Source: Pseudomonas mendocina (GTDB lineage Bacteria > Pseudomonadota > Gammaproteobacteria > Pseudomonadales > Pseudomonadaceae). From it: 64,000 nucleotides of DNA. The notes under the pieces were generated by a model that worked only from the letters and a program-made list of their open reading frames with translations, had not been told where the DNA came from and did no database searches. A program made the translations under genes and the position numbers. Where the stretch lies: assembly GCF_900636545.1 (NCBI RefSeq), contig NZ_LR134290.1, forward strand, positions 806,001-870,000, read 5' to 3'. Positions 18,329-27,500 of the stretch are shown here, one piece after another; the first letter of the stretch is position 1, and each line of letters starts with the position of its first letter.

Positions 18329-19336
18329 TTAACTTCTGCTGGAACTTTCTTTTTTACTCTCTGCCGTGCGCCATTCTTCAAGCGCCCTGTAGGCATCGCC
18401 CGTCCAGCATTCCACGGTTTCGCGGAGGCTCTCATCGGCTGCCTCGCGCTTGCTATGGCTGTCGGCACTGAATGACTGCGACGGCTGCTTGGCGTCGAAG
18501 CCGGCAGTTTCGCGCAGCCGAGGCAGATGTGTGTCGTGCACGGCGAACACCGATGCCAGCCGACCCCAGCAGGCATCGGGCAGCTCCTGATAGTTCACCG
18601 CTACCGCGCCATGCCGTTGGCAAAGCGCCAGCCCTTGCCGGAGGATGGCGCCGACCGTGCGGCTGGTGTACTCGGCGGGAGTCATGCGCAGCGCTTCTTC
18701 TGCAGGTAAATCCAGTGCAGATGGGCCCAGCAACCCTGGCACGCGGTGCATCCCCGGTTGGCGCAGTTGGGAAACGACGATCTCCAGTGGGGCGCGGTAG
18801 AGGAAAACACGCGGTACTTCGGGATAAAGCGCCAGCAGCAAGGGAGCTTCGAACACGTTCCAGGCATCGAGCTTGATGAACAACCGTTGCTCGTTGCCTT
18901 GCCGTCGTTGCCCGTAGGCGGAAAGCAGCGCCGAGAGCCAGGCGGGTTGCTGAGGCGCCGCCTCAGGAGTCAGACGGTGCGCGCGCAGCAGATTGTCCAG
19001 CGGCGCTGGTTCGGAGAGCACGATGTTGTCATCCAGTGTCGCTAGCATCTGCGCCATCAGTGTCGAACCACAGCGCGAGGCGTGGAAGATCAGCGCTGTA
19101 GGTGGCAGGCCAGGGCTTTCTGCCTGCCAGTCCAGCAGCGCCTGGAGGCCGGTCTCCCGGCGGAAGGCCTGATTGAATGGCAGGCGCAACGCCTGGTCGA
19201 CGTCGTCACGAAAGAAGGGCCGGGCCAGTCGTTGTTCGCCGAACCAGCACCAGTCCAGTCGCCATTCACCGTTCTGCAACCAGGCGCGGATCGGCAGCCA
19301 GCCACTGAAGTCTTGTTCGGTATTCACGCTCGCCAT
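18329..19336 (-). CDS. Sulfotransferase family protein
   Basis: A 335-residue protein. The start at 19336 is chosen because it overlaps the end of the hydroxylase gene by 13 bases and begins the conserved part; the longer reading upstream is Arg/Cys-rich and unlike protein. Residues 85-93, 'HASRCGSTL', form the 5'-phosphosulfate (PAPS) loop of sulfotransferases, and 'VFLYRAPLEIVVSQL' resembles the 3'-phosphate binding segment with Arg and Ser. The C-terminus is Lys/Glu/Ser-rich. No signal peptide is present, so it acts in the cytosol. Likely role: transfer of sulfate from PAPS to an unknown acceptor. The neighbouring hydroxylase and export genes suggest a protein or exported product. Confidence 0.75.
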   Translation of the reverse strand: MASVNTEQDFSGWLPIRAWLQNGEWRLDWCWFGEQRLARPFFRDDVDQALRLPFNQAFRRETGLQALLDWQAESPGLPPTALIFHASRCGSTLMAQMLATLDDNIVLSEPAPLDNLLRAHRLTPEAAPQQPAWLSALLSAYGQRRQGNEQRLFIKLDAWNVFEAPLLLALYPEVPRVFLYRAPLEIVVSQLRQPGMHRVPGLLGPSALDLPAEEALRMTPAEYTSRTVGAILRQGLALCQRHGAVAVNYQELPDACWGRLASVFAVHDTHLPRLRETAGFDAKQPSQSFSADSHSKREAADESLRETVECWTGDAYRALEEWRTAESKKESSSRS

Positions 19337-20124
19337 TGGTCGCTCCACGCTTGTCTGCCAAGGCGCATGGCAGCCTTCACGTCGGCTTCGGAAAAGGTCA
19401 GCCCCAATGCCGCAGCAAGGCGCACGGCCTCGGCCTGGAACTCTCGCGCATCGCCCAGGGCGCGTAGGCGTGCGGCGAGGGCTGTGTCCTGCGCCACATG
19501 CGCACGGAAGGCGGCAAAGGCCAGCTCCGCTCTCCCTGGTCGCAGTGCAGGTGTATCCGGCAGCCCGGCTGCTACCTGTTGCAGCAACCAGGCGTTGGCC
19601 TGGCAATCCAGTACCAGATGCACGCGCGCGCCGGGCCCCAGGTTATCCACCCTGTGCGGCCTGGACAGGTCGATGAACCAGCATTCGCCCACCTTCATGG
19701 GCACTTGCAGGCCGTCTACGAGAAACTGCACGTCTGCAGGGCTGAGCAGTGGAATATGTAGGCGCAGGTCGCCGCCGGGCTGACCGAGGTCGGGGTCGCA
19801 GTGTTCGTGAATGCGAGCGCCCGCACCCAGGCGCAGGAGTCGCGCGCTGCGGATCGTGGTCTGGAACAGTGCGAGCACCTTGTGCCAGGCCTGTTCCTCC
19901 TGCCACCAGTCGGCAGGCACTGGTGCACCTTGCCCAGGGGCAAGTGGCAGGAGGGCATCTTCCGGAGTGATCAGTGCGACGCCGCTCCACTCACCTTGGT
20001 AGTAACCCGTATTGAAGTGATGCTGCCAGGCGTCGTCAGGAACCCGCTCGAGAGCCTCTAGCAGTGCGGGTAATTGAGGCGCCAGTGGCAATCGGGAGCA
20101 TCGTGGTAAGGCGTCCAGGCTCAT
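19324..20124 (-). CDS. Aspartyl/asparaginyl beta-hydroxylase domain protein
   Basis: A 266-residue cytosolic protein with the AspH-type double-stranded beta-helix. Iron ligands are probably His123 (in 'LRLHIPL') and His157 (in 'SRPHRVDN'), and Arg167 (in 'GARVHLVLD') would bind 2-oxoglutarate. The preceding 'IHEHCDPDL' is also typical. The C-terminal 80 residues are helical. Enzymes of this family hydroxylate Asp or Asn residues in proteins, but bacterial members have diverse and mostly unknown targets. It starts 14 bases after the M50-HlyD gene and overlaps the sulfotransferase, so it is firmly in the operon. It could modify the Asp/Asn-rich repeats of the giant protein. Confidence 0.8.
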   Translation of the reverse strand: MSLDALPRCSRLPLAPQLPALLEALERVPDDAWQHHFNTGYYQGEWSGVALITPEDALLPLAPGQGAPVPADWWQEEQAWHKVLALFQTTIRSARLLRLGAGARIHEHCDPDLGQPGGDLRLHIPLLSPADVQFLVDGLQVPMKVGECWFIDLSRPHRVDNLGPGARVHLVLDCQANAWLLQQVAAGLPDTPALRPGRAELAFAAFRAHVAQDTALAARLRALGDAREFQAEAVRLAAALGLTFSEADVKAAMRLGRQAWSDQWRA

Positions 20125-20138
20125 GTTGCATCCTTGTG

Positions 20139-22232
20139 TTAAAAACCACTTTCGCGCACACCAAGCGCTGCGATCCGCCGCCAGGCAGCGCCGAGTAGCG
20201 ACTGTCGCTCTCCGTCCAGTATCACCATGCCGCGCAGGGGATGATCGGGGTGGATATCGCCATCCATCAGGGTCAGGCGTACGCCGTATTGCGCCTGCAC
20301 CGGTTCCGCGCGGCGTTGTGCGTCACGGCGCACGGCGATGGGGCCGCCGTGATCCGAACTGAGCGCTTCCAGTTCCAGATAGGCGACGCCGGTGGCGTCC
20401 ACTTCGTCCAGGCGCACTTTCACCGCCGGGCGTGCCGGGTCGTCAGTGATGAAGCGTCCTTCGCTGCCCGTTTCGATCCGCCAGAGATTTTCTTCGGCCA
20501 GATAGCCGCGCAGGCGTAGCCCCGGCTCGACGATGCGCGCGAGTGGCTCGGCCGGGTGCAGCCAGCGATCCACGCTCAGATCGCGTTGCAGGTCGCGTAC
20601 CACGCCGGACTGCGGTGCGCGTAGCTGCAGGCGTTCGCGCTGGGCGGCCAGGCCGCGGTACTCGGCTACGGCTTCGGCCAGGCGTTGCTCGAGGATGCCC
20701 GCATCGGCCGCCGTTTCGCTGCGTGCGGACTGGCGGCGCAGCTGCAGCTGAAGAATTTCGGTCTCGCGCCGGACGATGGCCTGGCGCGAATCCAGGTCGG
20801 GCGAATCCAGTTCCAGCAGCAGGTCACCGGCCGCCACGTTCTGCCCGTCTTGCACATGTACGGCTTTCAAGCGCGCGGCCACCGGCGCATGCAGGGCGCT
20901 GGTGCGTGAGGCTTCGAGCAGCGCAGGGATTTCCACCGAGCTGCGCCAGGGCACGATCAGCACCAGCAGCAGCGCGCCAAGGCTCAGGCCGGTGATCAGC
21001 ACCTTGCGTGAGTCGGCCTGTTCACGGCGTTGCCACCATTCGCCCAGCTCGCGCCAGATGGGCAGGCCAATGAACCACAGCAGTTCAACCACCATCAGGA
21101 AGATGCCGAGCACCTTGAAGAACAGGTGATAGACCGCCAAGGCGATGCCGAGGAACAGGATTGCGCGCCATATCCAGGAACCGTAGCCCCAGATCAGCAG
21201 ACGCCGGGTCATGCTGGGTGTCCAGGGTTCCGGTGCCGGTTCGCCATAGCCGAACAGGGCTTCGCGCAGGCGCCAGCGGCATAGGGCGAAGGCGCGGCTC
21301 TGCAGGTTATCGACACCCCACAGGTCACTGATCAGAAAATAACCATCGAAGCGCATGAAGGGGTTGAGGTTGATCACCAGTGTGGTGATCCAGGTGGCGC
21401 TGGCCAGCATGAAGGCCGAGGTGCGCAAGGGGCCGTCCGGCAGCAGTGACCAGGCCAGCAGCGCCAGCACCGCCAGCAGCAGTTCGGCGAACACACCGCC
21501 TGCACCGATCAGCAGTCGCGAACGCCGGTCGCGCACACGCCAGGCATCGCTGACATCGGTGTAGAACATCGGCAGCAACACCATGAAGGCCAGGCCCATG
21601 CTCTGTACCCGGCAGCCGGCGCGCTTGGCCATGAAGGCATGGCCGAATTCGTGGCAGAGCTTGGCTAAGGTCAGCGCGATACCGAAGGCCAATGCGCCTC
21701 CGAGGCTGAACAGATGGGGGAAGGTGGCGAGGAAGCGCTGCCAATCGCGCATCACCAGGAACAAGCCCAGTACAAAGACCAGTGGCAGGCCCCAGCGCAG
21801 CAGCCAGGGGCCGTGGCGTTCGAGCACGGGCCAGGCGCGATTGAGGAAGGGGTCAGGCCGCCACAGCGGAATGCGGAAGAACAGGTATTGATGCAGTACC
21901 CGCTTCCACGGGCTTTGGCGCTGGGCTGCGGCTTTCATCGCGTAGCTGGCACGCTGGTTTTCGTCCAGGGCAGCGATCAGGTCATGGCTGCTGAGAAAGC
22001 GCAGCATGTCCTCGAGTTCGGCCTGACCCAAGGGCAGGCCAGGCTCGGCATTGGCGGCCGCCAATACGCGCTGCGGCTCGCCCAGTGTCCAGTGGCGCAG
22101 CAGGCGCACGGCGGCGGTACCGAGTTTGAAGTAACGACCGCGTAGCGGGTCGGCCAGCGTCCATTGCGGGGCGCCGTCGAGGCCAGGCGCCGCCGGTGAA
22201 AGCTGCAGATCGGGGCGCAGGGCAGGCAGCAT
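20139..22232 (-). CDS. Membrane M50 metalloprotease fused to an HlyD-type adaptor
   Basis: A 697-residue protein with three parts. Residues about 15-90 look like a PqqD-like winged helix ('RYFKLGTAAVRLLRHW' and 'LGQAELEDMLRFL'). Residues about 140-430 form a polytopic M50 (site-2-protease type) domain with the zinc motif HEFGH at 194-198 and a second motif 'LNPFMRFDG' (Asn290, Asp296), so catalytic residues are intact. Residues about 435-690 are an HlyD/biotinyl-lipoyl adaptor with a hairpin ('RRETEILQLQLRR'). The ATG overlaps the stop of the GAF-HlyD gene by one base (TGATG). Such fusions occur in some peptide export and maturation loci (YydH-like). It may cleave and hand on an exported substrate. 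Confidence 0.82.
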   Translation of the reverse strand: MLPALRPDLQLSPAAPGLDGAPQWTLADPLRGRYFKLGTAAVRLLRHWTLGEPQRVLAAANAEPGLPLGQAELEDMLRFLSSHDLIAALDENQRASYAMKAAAQRQSPWKRVLHQYLFFRIPLWRPDPFLNRAWPVLERHGPWLLRWGLPLVFVLGLFLVMRDWQRFLATFPHLFSLGGALAFGIALTLAKLCHEFGHAFMAKRAGCRVQSMGLAFMVLLPMFYTDVSDAWRVRDRRSRLLIGAGGVFAELLLAVLALLAWSLLPDGPLRTSAFMLASATWITTLVINLNPFMRFDGYFLISDLWGVDNLQSRAFALCRWRLREALFGYGEPAPEPWTPSMTRRLLIWGYGSWIWRAILFLGIALAVYHLFFKVLGIFLMVVELLWFIGLPIWRELGEWWQRREQADSRKVLITGLSLGALLLVLIVPWRSSVEIPALLEASRTSALHAPVAARLKAVHVQDGQNVAAGDLLLELDSPDLDSRQAIVRRETEILQLQLRRQSARSETAADAGILEQRLAEAVAEYRGLAAQRERLQLRAPQSGVVRDLQRDLSVDRWLHPAEPLARIVEPGLRLRGYLAEENLWRIETGSEGRFITDDPARPAVKVRLDEVDATGVAYLELEALSSDHGGPIAVRRDAQRRAEPVQAQYGVRLTLMDGDIHPDHPLRGMVILDGERQSLLGAAWRRIAALGVRESGF

Positions 22233-23551
22233 CAGAAACCCAGGCTCTGGCGGGCCGCGGCCAGGGGCCGGCGCAGCAGGTAATAGGCCAGCGGCGCACG
22301 ATCACCGAACAGCTTGGCGGTGCCACGCAGCCCTACACGTGGTGGGGTATCGACGAAGCGCGCATCCAGGCGGTAGGCCAATTGTCCGGCTGCGGTGGTC
22401 TGTGCTTCGTAGGCGGAGCGTTCCAGCTGGGCCTCATGACGATTGAGTGGATCGCTGTCGAGAAACAGCGCCACTTCGGCGCCAGGCTCCAGGGCAATGG
22501 CGTCGCCTACGGGCAGTTCGATGCGCAGTTCGGCCTGGCTGGGATCGGCGATCTGCATCAGCCGCTCACCGGTTTGCACCGGCTTGCCAGTCAGGCGTTC
22601 GGCATCGGCGAACACGGCGATACCGGCACGCTCGGCGCGCACTTCGCTGCGCGCCAGCAATTGCCTGGCATAGTCGCGTTCGGCGCGCTTCTGCTCAACG
22701 CGCGCGGCCAGCAGGTCGAGACGGGCGCTGGATTCGGCATCGGCGAAGGCGCGTTGGCTGTTGGCCTTGAGTTCGGCCTCGGCAACGCCCAGAGCGCGCT
22801 CGGCTACATCGGATTGCGCCTTGAGACTGGTGGCGTCGAAACGCACCAGCAGGTCGCCAGCAGCGACGCTCTGGTTGGGTTTTACCAAGAACTCGGCGAT
22901 CACCCCATCGAGCGGCGCGGCCACCACCCGACCGCCCAGCGGAACGACTTCGGCAGGCGCCAGCACCGACTGGCGCACCGGGATCAGCAGTAGCAGCGAG
23001 AGTGCGCCGGCAATCGCCAGTAACTTGCGCCGCGGCCAGCGCATGCGCCAGGGTTTGCGCGGCTGCAGTGCCAGCCAGGCGTGAGCATAGGTGTCAGCCA
23101 GTTGTCTGAGCAGTGATTGCTCGGCCTCGTTGAACGGCAGGTCACGAGCCAGCCATAGACCACCAAAGGTTTCACCGTTGCGATTCTTCAGGGGAAGCCA
23201 GTAGGCATGTGCCGCGGACAGGTCGTTCATATCGGCGCGAGCCTGTTCGTCCAGATGCGTGGGGTCGACGTTATGACCCTCGTCCAAACGTTCTTGCTTG
23301 AGCAAGGTCGCGGTGGCGCGCTCGACGAAGGCGACGAATGGCGCATGCGCTTCCACCACGCTGATGCCGGTCAGAGCCTGCACTTTGCCGGCGATCAATA
23401 GGGCAGCGTGGCGGAAGCCGAACAGTGCCTGGCCATCATTGACCATGGCGAAGGCCAATTGCTCGGTATTACCAACCTTGCGGGCTTGCTGCTCAAGTCC
23501 GAGAAACAGGGCGAAGACTCGCTCGGCTGTTCCGGGCAGTGGTGCATTCAT
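22232..23551 (-). CDS. HlyD family adaptor with N-terminal GAF-like domain
   Basis: A 439-residue protein. Residues 1 to about 160 are soluble and GAF-like ('FGFRHAALLIAGKVQ', 'LSAAHAYWLPLKNRNGETFGGLWLARD'). A transmembrane helix follows at about 172-190 (KLLAIAGALSLLLLIPV), then a periplasmic barrel-sandwich and coiled-coil adaptor region ('VAAPLDGVIAEFLVKPNQSVAAGDLLVRFD'). The GAF domain would lie in the cytosol, unusual for an adaptor, and could sense a ligand or dock a partner. The gene overlaps the adaptor upstream by 4 bases and the M50-HlyD gene by one base, so all three are translationally coupled. Confidence 0.8.
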   Translation of the reverse strand: MNAPLPGTAERVFALFLGLEQQARKVGNTEQLAFAMVNDGQALFGFRHAALLIAGKVQALTGISVVEAHAPFVAFVERATATLLKQERLDEGHNVDPTHLDEQARADMNDLSAAHAYWLPLKNRNGETFGGLWLARDLPFNEAEQSLLRQLADTYAHAWLALQPRKPWRMRWPRRKLLAIAGALSLLLLIPVRQSVLAPAEVVPLGGRVVAAPLDGVIAEFLVKPNQSVAAGDLLVRFDATSLKAQSDVAERALGVAEAELKANSQRAFADAESSARLDLLAARVEQKRAERDYARQLLARSEVRAERAGIAVFADAERLTGKPVQTGERLMQIADPSQAELRIELPVGDAIALEPGAEVALFLDSDPLNRHEAQLERSAYEAQTTAAGQLAYRLDARFVDTPPRVGLRGTAKLFGDRAPLAYYLLRRPLAAARQSLGF

Positions 23552-24330
23552 TCAGTCACCTGAAGTTGCGCAGTACCGCTCATGCCGGCGAGCAGCCCCT
23601 TGGTCTCGTCCGGCAGGCTGCCGATCAGCAGCAGGGTCTGGCTGCCCTCGTCGATACGCGCGCCCAGGCGTTTAACCGTGGCCTTGAGTGGTTTGCCGGT
23701 TTCATCGGGAGTGAAATCGAAGGTCTGGCCCGCCTGCAGGCGGCTAAGCCAGTTGGACGGCACCAGCAGGTAGATCTCCAGTGTGCCGTTATCTACGACA
23801 TCCAGCAGCGGAGTGCCGCTGGCCACGCTTTCGTGCGGTTGGGCGCGGCGCAGAACCACACGGCCATTGAAGGGTGCGCTGACGCTGCAGCGTTTCACCT
23901 GCACCTGGTATACCTGGGTTTCCGCCTGGGCCTGGGCCTGCCGGGCCTCGGCCAAAGCTACTTCGAAGCGGCCAACCGAGTTGAGAGCAGCCAGCTGTTT
24001 CTTGTGGTTCAGCTCTTCGCGGGTAGCACGGGTGGCGGCCTGCGCTGCATTGAGTTGCGCCTGATAGGCACTGCAGTCGAAGCGCACCAGAACGTCGCCT
24101 TTGTTGAAGTCCTGGCCATCGCTGAAGGGCATTTCGATGATGCGTCCGGGCAACTCGCTGGACAACACGGCCTGATTGCGAGCGCGCAGGACGCCGCGAA
24201 CCTGGCGTGCGGCGGATTGCGTGGCGGTGGGCGCCGGTGGTTCGAGCAACAAGTCGTCGGCCAGCGGGGAAGAGCTGAACGTGCAGGACACCAGGCCGAA
24301 GAGCAGGAGGATGGGGGTGTTTCGCGGCAT
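23548..24330 (-). CDS. Periplasmic adaptor subunit (HlyD/RND MFP type)
   Basis: A 260-residue periplasmic protein, first gene of the minus-strand locus. The signal peptide reads MPRNTPILLLFGLVSCTFSSSPLA; the 'LVSC' inside might act as a lipobox. The barrel-sandwich half-motifs are 'VLSSELPGRIIEMPFSDGQDFNKGDVLVRFD' and 'CSVSAPFNGRVV', separated by a short hairpin rich in Ala and Gln. It is shorter than RND adaptors such as AcrA and has no RND pump next to it. It probably forms the periplasmic conduit with the M50-HlyD and GAF-HlyD proteins and the TolC homologue. An AAGGACG ribosome binding site and a promoter at 24359-24386 lie upstream. Confidence 0.8.
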   Translation of the reverse strand: MPRNTPILLLFGLVSCTFSSSPLADDLLLEPPAPTATQSAARQVRGVLRARNQAVLSSELPGRIIEMPFSDGQDFNKGDVLVRFDCSAYQAQLNAAQAATRATREELNHKKQLAALNSVGRFEVALAEARQAQAQAETQVYQVQVKRCSVSAPFNGRVVLRRAQPHESVASGTPLLDVVDNGTLEIYLLVPSNWLSRLQAGQTFDFTPDETGKPLKATVKRLGARIDEGSQTLLLIGSLPDETKGLLAGMSGTAQLQVTE

Positions 24331-24358
24331 GGCATACGTCCTTGCATTAGGTCAGCGC

Positions 24359-24386
24359 AGTCTACGGCAGAACTTGATCATGGCAA
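24359..24386 (-). promoter_or_regulatory. Candidate sigma-70 promoter of the export locus
   Basis: On the minus strand TTGCCA (-35, 24386-24381) and TAGACT (-10, 24364-24359) are separated by 16 bases, about 30 bases upstream of the adaptor ATG. It lies back to back with the sigma-54 promoter of the transglutaminase operon. Confidence 0.4.
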
Positions 24387-24400
24387 ATTGGCCGTAATGA

Positions 24401-24417
24401 TGCATTGCTATGGTGCA
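24401..24417 (+). promoter_or_regulatory. NtrC-like enhancer site
   Basis: TGCATTGCTATGGTGCA matches the NtrC pattern of TGCACC, five bases, GGTGCA except for two bases in the left half. It lies about 110 bases upstream of the predicted start of the sigma-54 promoter at 24500-24515, a normal enhancer distance. Two further GGTGCGC motifs follow at 24431 and 24453, spaced by 22 bases. Confidence 0.5.
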
Positions 24418-24499
24418 TGATGTCGGCTTTGGTGCGCATGTGGCCTGCTTCTGGTGCGCAAGGCATGTAGCCGGCCTAGAGGTTGCGTGTTCCGGGCTC

Positions 24500-24515
24500 T
24501 GGCATAAGTCTTGCG
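24500..24515 (+). promoter_or_regulatory. Sigma-54 (-24/-12) promoter of the transglutaminase operon
   Basis: TGGCATAAGTCTTGCG has GG and GC separated by exactly ten bases and fits the TGGCAC-N5-TTGC consensus in all but one of the core bases. Predicted transcription would start near 24526, about 27 bases before the GTG start codon. Together with the upstream NtrC-like site this suggests nitrogen control. Confidence 0.65.
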
Positions 24516-24552
24516 CGGCACAGCTTATCGTCCAGGCTAGCAGGAGGCCGCC

Positions 24553-27500
24553 GTGTCGATTCATGTCGCGCTGCATCATGTCACCCAGTACCGTTACGAC
24601 CGTGCGGTCAACCTTGGGCCACAGGTCGTGCGTCTGCGCCCGGCGCCGCACAGTCGCACGCGCATCCTCTCCTACGCCTTGAAGGTCGAGCCGGGCCAGC
24701 ATTTCATCAACTGGCAGCAGGATCCGCAGGGCAATTACCTGGCACGCCTGGTGTTCCCGGAGAAGACCCGCGAGTTCAAGGTTGAGGTGGATCTGGTCGC
24801 CGAGATGGCGGTGTTCAACCCCTTCGACTTCTTCCTCGAGCCCTACGCCGAGCGCATTCCCTTCGCCTACACCGAGGGCGAGCAGCGTGAGCTGGCGCCC
24901 TATCTGATCAAGCTGCCGGCCACGCCGTTGTTCGCCAAGTACCTGGCCAGCATTTCTCGCGAACCGGTACCCAGCATCGATTTCCTGGTGGAGCTGAACC
25001 AGCGCCTGTCTACCGACATTCGCTACCTGATCCGCATGGAGCCCGGCGTGCAGACGCCCGAGCAGTCGCTGGAGTTGGCGTCCGGCTCCTGCCGTGATTC
25101 GGCCTGGCTGCTGGTGCAGTTGCTGCGCCACCTGGGGCTGGCGGCGCGTTTCGTGTCCGGCTACCTGATCCAGCTCACCGCCGACGTCAAATCCCTCGAC
25201 GGCCCGAGCGGCACCGAGCAGGACTTCACCGACCTGCATGCCTGGTGCGAGGTGTACCTGCCCGGCGCCGGCTGGATCGGCCTCGATCCCACCTCGGGCC
25301 TGTTCGCCGGTGAAGGTCATATCCCTCTGGCCTGCAGCCCGGAGCCGTCCTCGGCGGCGCCGATCACTGGCGGGCTGGACGAGTGCGAGGTGGCGTTCGA
25401 GCACCTGATGAGCGTCGAGCGCGTATGGGAGGCGCCACGCGTCACCAAGCCGTACAGCGAGGCGCAGTGGCGGGCGATCCAGACGCTGGGCCGGCAGATC
25501 GACGAGGATCTGCAGAAACATGATGTACGCCTGACCATGGGCGGCGAGCCGACCTTCGTCGCCCTCGATTACCCCGATGACGACGAATGGAACACTGCTG
25601 CCCTCGGCCCGAACAAGCGCCGTCTGGCCGCTGATCTGTTCTACCGCTTGCGCGATCACTATGCGCCCAACGCGCTGGTGCACTTCGGCCAGGGCAAGTG
25701 GTACCCGGGCGAGCAGTTGCCGCGCTGGTCGCTCAATTGCTTCTGGCGCCGTGACGGTGAGCCGTTGTGGCATGACCCGAAACTGCTGGCCGACGAGACG
25801 CGCGGTTACGGCGCCACCGCCGAGACCGCCGAGCGCTTCCTCGCGGCTCTTGCGGCGCGTTTGGATGTCGATGCCGGCAATGTCTTCCCCGCTTATGAGG
25901 ACTGGTTCTATTACCTGTGGCGCGAGCGTAAGCTGCCGGACAACGTCACCCCCGATGATCCGCGCCTGAGCGACCCGCTGGAGCGCGAGCGCCTGCGCAA
26001 GGTGTTCGATCAGGGGCTGGATAACGTCGTCGGTCACGTGCTGCCGCTGGCGCGCCAGGTGGTCGGTGAAGGCTGGCAGAGTGGGCGCTGGTTCCTGCGC
26101 GACGAGCATTGCCGGCTGCTGCCGGGCGACTCGCCATTGGGCTACCGCCTGCCGCTGGATTCGCTGCCCTGGGTCAGCCAGGCCGACTACCCCTATATCA
26201 ACCCGGTCGATCCCAGCCAGACGCTGCCGCCTTTGCCCAGCCCGGCGCAGATCCAGCGGCAGTTGCGTGGGGTCTGGCGCGGCGCCAGTGCCAACGTGCA
26301 GAGTGCGCGCCCGGCCAGCGGGCAGTCGGCGGCCGGTATCGTGCGTACTGCACTGTGCGCCGAGCCGCGCGAGGGCCGGCTGTACCTGTTCATGCCGCCG
26401 CTGGCGCACTTGGAGGACTATCTGGAGCTGGTCGCGGCCATCGAGTCCGTCGCCGCCGAGCTGGGTTGCCCGGTGCTGATGGAGGGCTATGAACCTCCGC
26501 TAGACCCGCGCCTGCAGTACTTCCGCGTCACCCCCGACCCCGGCGTGATCGAGGTGAACATTCACCCGGCTGCCAGCTGGGACGAGCTGGTCGAGCGCTG
26601 CGAGTTCCTCTACGAGGCGGCGCGCCAGTCGCGTCTATCCAGCGAGAAGTTCATGATCGACGGGCGTCACACCGGCACCGGCGGCGGCAACCATTTCGTC
26701 CTCGGCGGTGCGACACCGGGCGACTCGCCTTTCCTGCGTCGCCCCGACCTGCTGCGCAGTCTGATCAGCTACTGGCACAACCACCCGTCGCTGTCCTACC
26801 TGTTCAGTGGCTTGTTTATCGGTCCGACGTCTCAAGCTCCGAGGGTGGACGAGGCGCGTAACGACGCGCTGTACGAGCTGGAGATCGCCTTCGCGCAGAT
26901 GCCCGAGCCGGGCCGCGACTGCCCGCCATGGTTGGTCGACCGCCTGCTGCGCAACCTGCTAGTGGATGTCACCGGCAACACCCACCGCGCGGAGTTCTGC
27001 ATCGACAAGCTGTACTCGCCGGACTCGGCCAGCGGTCGCCTCGGCCTGCTCGAACTGCGTGCCTTCGAGATGCCACCGCACGCGCAGATGAGCCTGGCCC
27101 AGCAACTGCTGCTGCGCGCATTGATCGCGCGTTTCTGGCAGGAGCCCTACCGCCCGGCCAAGCTGGTGCGCTGGGGCACTGAGCTGCATGACCGCTTCTT
27201 GCTGCCGCATTTCGTCGAGCAGGATTTCGCCGACGTGCTGCAGGAGCTGTGCAGCTTCGGCTATCGCCTGCGCAGCGAGTGGTTCGCCCCGCACCTGGAG
27301 TTCCGCTTCCCCAAGGCCGGCGACTTCGCCGTCAAGGGCATCGATCTGGAACTGCGCCAGGCCCTGGAGCCCTGGCACGTGCTGGGCGAGGAGGGCGCCG
27401 TCGGCGGCACGGTGCGTTACGTCGACTCGTCGCTGGAGCGCATGCAGGTGAAGGTGAACGGCATGGCGCCGGATCGCTACGTGCTGACCTGCAACGGCGT

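Noticed and set aside
24352..26409. A 685-codon minus-strand frame over the transglutaminase/DUF2126 gene
   Set aside because: The plus-strand protein has a complete catalytic triad and family motifs; the minus frame has neither.
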